From the NCBI GenBank assembly GCA_905178155.1, contig CAJINV010000008.1, positions 1,240,001 through 1,304,000 of the forward strand: a stretch of DNA of 64,000 nt, written 5' to 3'. Below the pieces are notes generated by a model. It was not told where the DNA came from and searched no databases. It worked only from the letters and a program-made list of their open reading frames with translations. The translations under genes and the position numbers were made by a program. Of the stretch, positions 22,679 through 33,400 are shown in pieces. The stretch comes from Amoebophrya sp. A120. Its lineage: Eukaryota > Sar > Dinophyceae > Syndiniales > Amoebophryaceae. Positions within the stretch are counted from its first letter, which is position 1; each line of letters opens with the position of its first letter.

Positions 22679-25600
22679 ATGGTCTTGGTTTTCCTGTTGC
22701 CTCTACTGCGCAGGAACGTCCTCGCTAATTCCAGGCGACAAAGACGCTGTGCATTCATGCTCTTTCTCGTGTTGGATTGTTTCTTCCACACAAGTTGTCG
22801 CGACGTTCCCGGCGAAAAAGGTACGGCGACACAGGTCCTGTCGTCTGATCCCTACGGCAACGAGCAAGAGTTCGTGAATTTTTCCTTCCTGAACTCCCGG
22901 GCTGCGGGAGGTGTCGTTGTGGAAGAAAATCATGCTGATTTTGTCGAGAAGAATTTGCTGGCAGCGCAAACCGAAACCAAACTCGACCTGTCGGAGTTGA
23001 TATCCAGGAAAAAACACCCATCCACATCCAATTTGCCATGCAAAACACACATAAAATTCTGTGTTTGTCATGCAAAAAATGGATGTGGATGGGTTCTTTT
23101 CTGTGGATAGTTGATCATGCCTTCACACACAGACCGCGAATTCGGCACGCGTTTGTCGCCTGTGCCCGGCACAAATGAAACAGTTGTTGCCTACTTGCGC
23201 TGTCGCTATCTCACACCTGCTCCTGCTGCTCACCTGAAGAACGCAAGGGCAAATACCGATGCGCGCCATAGCATGGGGGTTATTGATGTTGAGCAAGACC
23301 GTGGAGATGTTGAAGCGCCGCCGAGTAAAAGGAAGACAGAACACAGCCAGCAGCTAGAACAAGATCCCAGTATTGATCTGGACCATTTGATCCGTTTCGT
23401 AGTCGAAAACTTTCAAGAGCGGAAAGCTTCCGTGTCAGCAGTTTCACACAGCGAAAAGGCGGAGGAAGTGCAGATTGGTACGCCCCTCGTCGTGAGTGAA
23501 GATCGGCTGCAGGAAGAAACAAAGCTCTTGACTGAAGAGATCCTCGATGTGCTGAAAGATTGGGACTTCGTCTACGGGCGCTTCGGCGTTCGCGAAGACA
23601 TCGTGAAAAACGCCATCGATGCTCATAAGCGAAAGGGCATCTTCCCCATCAGCTTTAACCATCCCTACGAGGTGCAGCAGGCCTACGTGGTGGAGCCGGT
23701 TTTCGGTGCTGAAAACGTCGAAGCCAAGAAGATTTCAGCGCCAGACAGAGCAAAGCACACCACAAACCGCAACGTCAAGAAGGTTTTGCGAAAGGATCCT
23801 ACACTTGAGACATCGAAATCAACTGTTTTCGCGCTCTCGGTCCCTCATCTGCGGTCGTCACTAATTTTCTCTCGCCGCAGTTCACCAGCACGATTATACT
23901 CGGCATTGATGGTGGACGATGTCGAAAATAATGCTGGGGGAAATGCTAATGGGACGACTGCAGAAAAAATAAAAGCTGTTGCCGAGGACCACGTGGACGT
24001 CGATGACATTTTACCACCCGCCGGCGGCCAGTCGTTTGAGTATCGGTACCATAAGAACTATCATTCGGCAATGTTTGGTTTTTCGCACAAGAAGGCCGGG
24101 TGGGACTGCGCTCGACACTTAGAGATCATGCAGAGCCGCGCGCTCCTACTGTTCGCCGATCCAGTCAATTCTATCCCACCGAACCGTACCGACCATCTAC
24201 GGCTCCCCTACTGCGGTCAGGACACCATGGCATTGTACCCGAAGGACTTGTTTTTGCAAATCGAACAGGATTTCTATTCTCTGCAGCAAAACAAGGACTT
24301 CGCTGTCGCCGAATTCCAAAAGTGGCTTCCGAAGTGGAGAGCTTTTACCAGTGCCATCGACGAAGAGACAACGAGCCTCAGCATTTCCAGGCTGAAGAAG
24401 CTTGCGGAAAGAAGCGGACTGCGCAGCGGTTCACCAAATGAGGACGGCGAGGTGGACCAAAACACCCCGGATGAACAAGATGAGTCTCCGAGTGAAGTAG
24501 AATTTGGAGAGAGCCAGTTCACGCCCAGAATTCCGAGGACCACGAGCCAGGGACCTACAACCAAGAGAGCTGCTCCTGCATTTGTACTTTCTTCGCGACA
24601 TAAGCGGCTATATCAATGGTACCAGCGAGAGCAGACGAAATGGTTCGTCGAGAATCTGGTCTCCCGGAAGGTGGTTGAGTACATGCTTTTGGTCACCAAC
24701 AATTGCCCCAATCCCAAGGCCAAATCGTCGCGGAGAGTAGAGGACAGTAATTTAGAGAACGCTTCTGAGCAAAATGCATCACAAGGAGCGGAAGCTGCGA
24801 CGATCGTGCGATCCACAGTGCCGCTCGCAGCCTCAAAACAGGCGAATCTGGTCTATCAGAAGTATTTGAAATTCGACGAGACGAAAATTGCGGGGGACCG
24901 GATGACGATTCGTGACTACGTAGAGCATCAGGTGGGCCACCAACTTCGTCAAGACCCGGACCAGCCCATGGCAGAGCGTCCACCGGTGGAACAGCTTCAG
25001 CATGAACTCAAAGACGACAGAACACCCGAAGCAGCACCTCCTGGAGTGACGTCAGCAGTAAGTGAGCCGGCAGGTGGTCGTAATGACAATGACCCATCTG
25101 ATGAAGGCACAGATTTAGGTCCGCGGGTACTGTACATAGACAATTTTGGTGCAGAAAAGGGTGTCTCGTCTGTTCGTGACTACAGTGCAATTGGCATGCT
25201 TGCCGGCTTAAAGCAGCTTTTTGGCAAACGCTGCGAGGTTCTTTATCCGCAGCGCCCGATGTACGACTGGACTTCGGAAGTTTTCTCGCCGACGTTCGAA
25301 GGGCAGCGTAGCGCCACTGCAGATCATGGCGCAGATGATCGAAGTGGACGACGACGACCGCGATCGCAGAAGAGGGTGTACACGCGGGACGCTCTGAAAT
25401 ATCTCCCAGCGAGACTAGGCATGAGAAGACGCAGGTCGGCGGAGGTCGGAGTCGATCTTGACCACAAGACGCAGGAGCAAGTCACGACTTTCGCAAGGGA
25501 GGAAACTGGCGGTGCACTCGGACAGGAACGCGGCTGGTACCCCTTTAGCAGTGCATTCGCCCGCCCCGAGGACGCCAGCGGGCACGAAGTCGACTTTTTC

Positions 25601-26283
25601 CAGGCGACAGCGGAGCTCTTCAAGGAGATCGTGCTGAAAACGGCACCAGCGGACGCCAGCAACTCCTCAACGACCGCAAGCAAGAACATCACGACTCCAG
25701 GCGAGGAAGGACAAGACCTCTCCTCGCTTTTACGCGACCACCTCTACTGGACAAAAATGCTGTTCTACCCCTCGCCGAAAGCGCTGGCGCAGATCTTTGA
25801 GAAGATAAGATCCCAGTACTATGATTTCATTGTTTACGGTCTGCAGCACCGATCCATGCCGCACCTCGAGTATCTCCTGCAAACATGTCTGGCTCTGAAG
25901 GGATGTGGTCCACGCAAACTTCTGGTGACATGGACCACGGCAAGAAAAGTTGCCTAATTGGCGATTTTCTTTTGCATTTCTTTTCACCGAAAGAGAAGAT
26001 GACTTGTCATTGGTGGCACTATGATCTTCCCGTCCCAGACATATTTCCAAGGCATATCGAAGATCTAGTGGCAAAACACTACCCGCCAAGCAGGGTGTTG
26101 GGCGTTCACGGCGAAGACGTCTACCGCGAGTACCTTCACGAGAATGTGACGCCCTACATGACGGTATTTGTGCGCGAACTCGGCTACACCAAATACGACC
26201 AGGCACTCCCCGACACCCGCGCCCGGTTTCGTTATCGCCGGGGGGAAATTTATTTCAAGCGACGAAACGCCAACTCGAGGTGA
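22679..26283 (+). CDS. Large secretory-pathway protein of unknown function
   Basis: Family not recognised. Exons are 22679-23000, 23115-25907 and 26039-26283, totalling 3360 nt and 1119 residues. The first intron is a family-C introner whose removal gives DLSELIMPSHTDR; the second is GT-AG. The protein opens with a hydrophobic signal or signal-anchor (MVLVFLLPLLRR, then CAFMLFLVLDCFFHTSC). The C-terminal 350 residues contain an alpha/beta pattern: RVLYIDNFGAEKGVSSVRDY, YYDFIVYGLQHRSMPHLEYL, then after the last junction HYPPSRVLGVHGEDVYREY. This order of Asp-ended strands and a late GEDV motif is reminiscent of glycosyltransferase-like proteins, but this is only a resemblance. Much of the rest is charged and probably disordered. 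Confidence 0.72.
23001..23109. mobile_element. Introner element family C, TSD GTTGA
   Basis: A 109-bp insert with ends TATCCAGGAAAAAACACCC and GGGTTCTTTTCTGTGGATA. It is flanked exactly by GTTGA (22996-23000 and 23110-23114). It has an internal TTTGTCATGCAAAA motif, and almost the whole length folds back on itself. Sister copies are at 32883-32997 and 34456-34565. Confidence 0.94.
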
Positions 26284-27480
26284 CGAATTCTTGAAGGTCG
26301 ACTTGGTCTTGGACGCAGGATTCATGATTATCCTCATTCTGCACAGAACTTTTTGGTCAAACAGAATGAAATGAAGAGCAGTTTCCAGCAGCTCTTGCTG
26401 TATTAAGCTTGCTTCTTCTTCGTCAAAGTAGAGACATCAACATTCACCTGGACGAGTTCGAGTACAACACCACCGCGCTTTATTCGCAAAAATGATCCAC
26501 GCCGCACTGCACTCCAATGCTGGTATCCTAGTACTAGTTTCAGTTTGTTTCCGGTCATTGATTCATTACGTAGCCCTAGTAGTCTTCAGGTAGCTACGAG
26601 CACATTTACAATATGCAGGACAAAGCAGGACGACGGAGGTTGTGACACCGAAGACGGCAGAGCGAAGGACAACCTTCCACTTCGATCCGAGGCTCGTCTT
26701 TGACTTTGTTCCCTTTGCTCGTTGTTCAGAACAATCGGCGAAGATAGCGGCATCATAGAATGATTACGATCGTCTTTTCGTGGTCAAGAAGGGGATCTGA
26801 CTTCGACACGTATCGTGTTATTTGATGTCACTGGTGTCGGTACAACCTCCACTACCAATACCACTTGACTCCCAAGTCAGGACCGTGAATTCTGGCGTTG
26901 TCTTCGTTTCTGTAGCTCCAGCTTCATGTAAGTGGTACTAGCCGTTCGATGATGCGCTGACCGATCTACGCCCTGAGATCCACCTCATGCTCAAACTATC
27001 GGAAGATCCGTTGTGTGTCTTTTTGCCGTGAGCGTGCTCGGAAGCTAAAGTTTTATTTTAGGCAGCTTGTGAGGTTCATCGACTCTTCTTTCTCTAAGAT
27101 CTTGCCGTGCGCCGTCTGCGCTAGAATTCTGTGACAGGAGACCTTCGAACGTGCACTGGCGAAAGTGTGCAATCCATCGCTAGGATGTCTGATTTTTTAC
27201 AGCCAGAATTTCGTATAGGTTGGAATTTCGCAAAGCAGTAATTGCTTTGTGAGTTGGATAGCATCTTAATATTTGTGCATTTGCCCGCAGTTGTTGTTGT
27301 GAGCCTTAGAAGCGCCGTAAATGTTTTTTTGCCCAAGTAGTTTCGTGTCAAGTGTAGTGCTTCTACGTGCTCGTGAAGACGAAGAACTCGCTTCCTCATG
27401 TGATCATTGAGTAAAATAAAAGAAAATCAAAATTTTGTCTTTTTTCCATTTTCTGCTCGCCTGTTTTTGATTACCCAAAA
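26284..27480. other. Intergenic, no gene seen
   Basis: About 1.2 kb with scattered short frames on both strands and no recognisable product, repeat or RNA gene. Confidence 0.5.
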
Positions 27481-30400
27481 ATGTCGTGGTGGTCCCGGTC
27501 AATGATTTTTTGGTGTTTCTTTGTCTTTTCGTCTGTTTGGAAAAACAGCTCGTCGGATTTGGTATCCGCTTGTCGTCCGAATCCAGCGTTGGCCAGCATC
27601 CCGGCCTCGTGGGAAGATCAGAACGCCGAGGTTCCGTTCCGCACGCACGGGGTGGAGGGCACGTTCATCCTGCTCAACCACGGCGCTTCCTTCCTGCGGC
27701 TTCCCCCGCCCAGCGACAGTGGGGTCGCCCTCGCGCCGGAACTGCTGGAGAAGATCGGATATCCGGAGGAACACGGAGTGTGTTATGAAAGCCTCAGTAG
27801 AATGGAAGTTCTCAAAGTGGAAATAATTTGTGATGCATGAAATGCGACACCAAAAAGAGTGTATTGCAGAGGACGCAAAAATGGAGGCCGACTATTGTGC
27901 TTCTACGGGTTCAGAATTGGGCTGCTGATTAGCACGAAAGAAGGGCACACCTTTGCCCTAACTAGCATGACAGACATGTTTTGAGTGCCCGGGAAATTTG
28001 TCATGCGCCGATAAGAAATGGCGCTTCAACTGGAGTCGTTTTTTTGCATTACAAATTATTTCCACTTTGAGGATTTCCATTCTGAGGGTGTCATATGTGT
28101 CTCGCAATACCGGACGTTTTCACACGGGGCAACTTGATTCGCTTGCGGTCGAGTTTGACATCCTCCAGTACACTGCTGGAGCAGAAGCAGATGGAAATTG
28201 CCGGAGGTCCTCCGGTGCTCCAAGCTGATGAAAGCCTCAGTATCAAAATGAAGTAGGTGCAGAAAGAGCAGAAGCCATTTGCTGGCTCTCGCTATGATGT
28301 TCATGTTGGCCGTGTCCTTCTAAAACTAGCATGACTGAGTCCTCTCAGTCAACTATGTTTGCGAAGAGGTGGTCGTTTTATTTCGTACTTGTTCTTAATC
28401 ATCCACATCGGTTGCTATTACTTTACAAACCCAGGCGACGACCCAGTCGTCGGTGAGAACACCGCTTTCCTGCTGGCGCAGAAGGAGCAGGTCGAGAAGC
28501 TTTTGCCCCCGACGGGGCGATACTGCAACAGTTTGGTCACCGATGTGAAGTATTGGAACCCCGAGTTTTTGTCCAAGTTCGAGTTGTGGCAGCGGTGGCA
28601 GGATTTTTTTCAGAACCAGCAGAGCATTCTGCTGATCCTCGGCCCTACCGCCCCCTCTGAGGCGCGCTTGCAGACCGTCTTGCCGCGGAAGGATGCACCC
28701 TTCACGGTCGCGCATTACGTATCCTGTGCAAAAGTATCGCACTAGTATAAATCGCAATACAAATTAGCTCAGCAATACAATATTGAATTTGTAATGCTGA
28801 TTTGCCTTAACAACTAGATTTGTAATGCGTAACTGCAATTAGTACGAGTACGATACTTTTGCAATGCATATTACGTCAACGGGCGCAACCTGGACGAGAT
28901 CCCGGAAGTGGTCGAGGTGGTGCAGATATCAAATGCAAAAATGTCTGGGTCTGGAAGAATGCGGGATTTGTCATGCAGCTTTCCCATGACCTATGAGGTC
29001 TGGAATGCAGGACCTAGCATGACAGATTCTGTGCGATATCTCTCATGCCTATCCTGCATGAGAAACTCCCTCCCGACTTGGTCAAAACTGGACGACCTTT
29101 GGTAATCTCGCAACACAGTTTTTTGCATGCTTCAGATTTAGCATGGGGCGTTAGGCCTCGCTTCAGAGGGGCGTTAGGCCTCGCTGCCGGTGCTGTCGGT
29201 AGCGGATGTCCGCGTCCCTTAGGTGGGTGCTGTCCGGAGTTTGTTTATATCAGCGCTTAGGTGGGTGCTGTGGTGGTTTTCAGCGGGCCGCACCCAAGGA
29301 CTCCATCCACTCGCCCCGCGCAACACAATAGACGTTTTTGGCTGCAGACATGATAAAAGTCCACCTATTTCAAGGGGCCGCACCCCGTTTTTTTATGCTC
29401 GGCCCGTTCCTTGCACACAGTGCGCAGCACCAGGCGGGACCATAGGTGAGCTTCTATCTCTGGCGACATTCATGTGGACATATTAAAGCAACATGATGAC
29501 AACTAAGCTTTCTTTTACAGTTACCGCTGCGCTTTGCAACTACAGCAATCGAGGTAGTGCTGACCTGTTTTTTTTACAAATGAAGCGAAAAGGTCTGACA
29601 TTTCAAAAAAATAAGTAGTTTCATCTTCTCGTCGCCGACATAAGTAATTTGAGGTGCCGCACACCTCTATCTCTAGTCTCTTGTTGATTAGTTATATAGA
29701 CTATAGACTAATACGAACTTGACTCAAAGGCTGTAGAGGAAAGTTCTGAGACCCTTAAACAGCATTAGAAATTGCGGCTCAACCTGGAGCAAACCTGGGG
29801 CAAACCCCTAGGGCTTTTCGAAGTGGTCTTCTTTCCTATTTGCGAATACGCACGGCAGTCGGCCCAAAAGATGGAGGCCGAGCCGTAGGGGACGAGCAAA
29901 AACCACAAAAAGCGCGACACTTTGGAAGTGCTGAACCTGCATGCTATTACGACAAAAGCTGGGACCTTTCTGGGGGTCGGGCTCTAGGGCTTTTCAGATG
30001 TTCGCACACTTTTTTTTCTAAAATGCGCGCTACTGTGAAAATATTTGCGACAAATTCTACGGCTTGGGCTGTAGCGGTTCGGCACGATGAACGACAAAGA
30101 AACCCCTAGGCGCTACAAAAATACCCCGAGCCCTAGACGCAGTGACGCCCCTGCCCCCTCGCTCAGAAGAGAACCGCTTGCCCCCTTCAATATGAAAGTG
30201 CCCCTCGCCCCCCGTGCGGTGCGCCCTGCTCCTGGTGGAACCTCTTGCCCCTGCGTGTTGGCGCCTGCCCCTTAGCCCTGGCAGTATTTCTTACTTACCC
30301 TTTGCGTTAGGTCTTGCCCCCCGCGGTGCATCTTGTCCCCCGCAGTACATCTTGCCTCTCGCAGTACATCTTGCCCCTCGCAGTACATCTTGCCCCTCGC

Positions 30401-33400
30401 AGTGCATCTTGCCCCTCGCAGTACATCTTGCCCCTCGCAATGCACCTTGCCCCTCGCAGTACATCTTGCCCCTCGCAGTGCATCTTGCCCCTCGCAGTGC
30501 ATCTTGCCCCTCGCAGTACATCTTGCCCCCGCGCATACGCCTCGCCCCTGGTAGGACTGCTTGCTGCTTGTCGTGCTAGCGCCCCTTTTCCATCGCAATG
30601 CGTTAGACCTCGCCTCGGCAGGCACATTGCGTTTTCTTTGGGCCGGTCGTTTGTTTCATCCTTTCAAGCAACCGACCGCATGTGGACCAGGGACGGAGCG
30701 CATGAAAGTCTCCCGGGCTCCATCCTCGAGGACTTCTATGCACTAAATATCTACGGACGCTGCAAAATCTACAAGCCTTTGAGTCAGCTCGCCCATGTTT
30801 CTATAGTCCCTCAATTATGAAGAAGTTGCCGCGCCGTTGTGCCAACACGGCGGCGCGAGTGCAGCATACTTTTTACTCGTTCGGTCGCGCATGTGTGGTG
30901 CAGCCCGCTCAGAGTTTTTTGTTTTTCATGCGACTCTGCAGCACTCACGCATAAATTTTTGCATGTTCCAAGTCTGACGACTTTCATGGGCTCACGCACA
31001 TCCGGGATCGGGGGGGTAGGAGGGTGTCTTCAAGCCAAAAAAAAATCCCTTTAGAAGTATAGCGGGAGGCGAAGGACCAGATTTAGCATGACAAGTTGCA
31101 TTCTTCCAGACCCAGACACTTTTACATTTGATAGCAGAACTTCGTCCAGCAGGAGGCTCAGGTAGAAACGGGCAGGCAGCTGTCGTTGATTCTGCTTCTG
31201 GGCACGAGCACGGAGTACGCCACGTCGCTCGGACTGCAGCTCCACTGCATTGCCCCGGTTGTCGACGCGCAGGAACTCCGCATCCTGCCCGAGGACCTGC
31301 AACTGCCCGCAGAACAAACGACTCCCGGCACCGCAGCTGCTCGTAGTACTGGAACAAGCTTGAACTCCACGAGCTCGTCGCTCACGTGGAGATTGCTAAC
31401 ACGGAAGTATCAAGAGGAACCCGAAGGCAGCGGTAACCAGCGCGATGACCTCTCCCGCCCGGAAAACCGTGCGAGTGCAGAGTTCGTTATGAATACAGGA
31501 GCGACGAGTAGCGACCGTGAAAGCCCTTCAGGACCTCCCGGCTTAAAAACTTCGCCAAGCGCTGCAGCAGAAGCAGTTCCTCAGCACACAGACGACGCAA
31601 TTACGACAGAGCTGCGGCCGTGGCTCCTTGGTCGATCTGACCTCCCGCCGCGAAGTATCAAAGTGAAAAAAGCCCCCACCCCATATCGGAAACGGAAGAT
31701 GCGCGAATTTGTGATGCTGTGTTTGAGTACACAAATCGACTTGCATTGGTAGAAGTCCAAGAGACGAAGCTGCGGCCTAAATTGCAGGGAATGTGTCATG
31801 CTGTTTCCCACTTCCAGTTGCCTCCTGTCATCCTGGAGCTGGAAGGCTTTCCCACGCTAGGCAGCACTACAGTTCGCATCCTTTGCCTTGTAGCATCACA
31901 AAGCTGATTTGTGACAACAAATCTGCATCACAGATTTCCGTTTTGATATGGGGAGGGGGCATGTCTCATTGTAATACGAAGAGTTGACCTGAACGGACCG
32001 GATTGGGAATTTTTCGTAGCGCCGACGGCCGTCGGTGGGGGCCCACTTGCAGATATTGGCGAAAATATCGAAAACCCGATGATGTCACCCGTATACGTGG
32101 GTAACATCACGGTGCCTTTCGCCCCCCAATCCGTCTTGAGTGGATTGCAAATGAAGATCTCCAGTACGGAGAGGGTGTTCTACAAGAAATCCGGGATCAA
32201 ATTGATCGGAAAAGAAGAAACAGCATCTGTAGCTGCATCAATATCTGACGACCCAACGGCAGCCGGGAATACTAGCGAGGCACTTCTGGAAAATTTCGAG
32301 TACCTGCTGACCATAGACGCCTGTGACTGGAGTTGCGATGTTTTTTTGAACGGTGAGCCGCTTGTCGCCCATCAAGGAGGGTACGACCGATTTCAGGTAA
32401 AGATTCCGGAAAAGTGGATTTTGCCTTCCTCGCAAAGCCAGTCCACTAGCTCCTTCGAGCTGCTGATTACAAGTTGGGATCCAACCGATAAGGGATGCGA
32501 GTTCGTGCAGTCTCCCCCGGTTCCCTGCATTAAGTGCTGCGCGGTGGCAACTCAGCCACGCGGGAAGCAGGTACTACATCAAATCACACTTTGCACTAAT
32601 AAAAAAAAGGAAGATCCAAACAAACCAAACGCATATAGTTAGACGCAAAGGAGGACTCTTAAAGGATCTGCGAAGAGTGATCGTGAAGTCAAGGCTCGAA
32701 GAGTTGTTCATGGCTTCGCTTCTCTCGCATAATTCCGAAAAAATCGCCATTTACGATTACGTATACTCACACTATCCACCACGACCAGGCGCTCGAACCT
32801 GGCTTCATCATGTATAGTCCGGTGACTGGGCTCTGGCGGGACGGCATCTGGGCGGAGTTGGTGCCGAAGTGCCGACTGCAAGTATCCAGGAAAAAACACC
32901 CATCCCCATCCAATTTGTATTTGTCATGCAAAACATGCATAAAATCTACTATTTGTCATGCAAAAAATGGATGGGGATGGGTGTTTTTTCCTGGATAGCA
33001 AGACTGGTCTTGGCATTACGACGCGTACGAGAAGAAGCTCACACTGTTTGGGTTCGAGCTGACCGAATCCTGTCACAAGATGGCGGCGGAGGACGTTTCG
33101 AGATTGAGTCTGAGGGCAGACCTCACATCGTTGACAAGAACCACAACTGGAAGCCCGTTGGGAGCCGCATCTTCTACTTCGCCGACAATCCTCACCTCCA
33201 CCATCCGACTTGCTCGGCATCCCCGCCAGGATCTCGCAGTCGATTTCAGCTTTCAGCAAAACAAAATTGTCTTGGACATAGCCACCAAAGTCGACTCCTT
33301 TCCAGAGTGGAGCGTCGCGTCGCCGAACTTGCACAACCTGACACTGACGGTTTCGTTGACATCCACAACTGGAGTACTAGAGGCCCAGCGCCAGCAGCAG

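Larger units (their letters stand above)
28927..31133. mobile_element. Introner element family A with nested insertion, TSD GCAGA
   Basis: The outer element has ends TATCAAATG and CATTTGATA, with the GTCTGGGTCTGGAAGA / TCTTCCAGACCCAGAC repeat. It is flanked exactly by GCAGA (28922-28926 and 31134-31138). Its left 219 bp and right 43 bp align with the intact copy at 11685-11946; between them lies a foreign block (29146-31077). Excision of everything gives EVVEVVQNFVQQEAQ in frame. Confidence 0.94.

Noticed and set aside
30272-30820. Repetitive open frames (ILPLAVHLAP-type) in both directions
   Set aside because: They are produced by the 19-bp tandem repeat in all frames, inside a mobile insertion in an intron.
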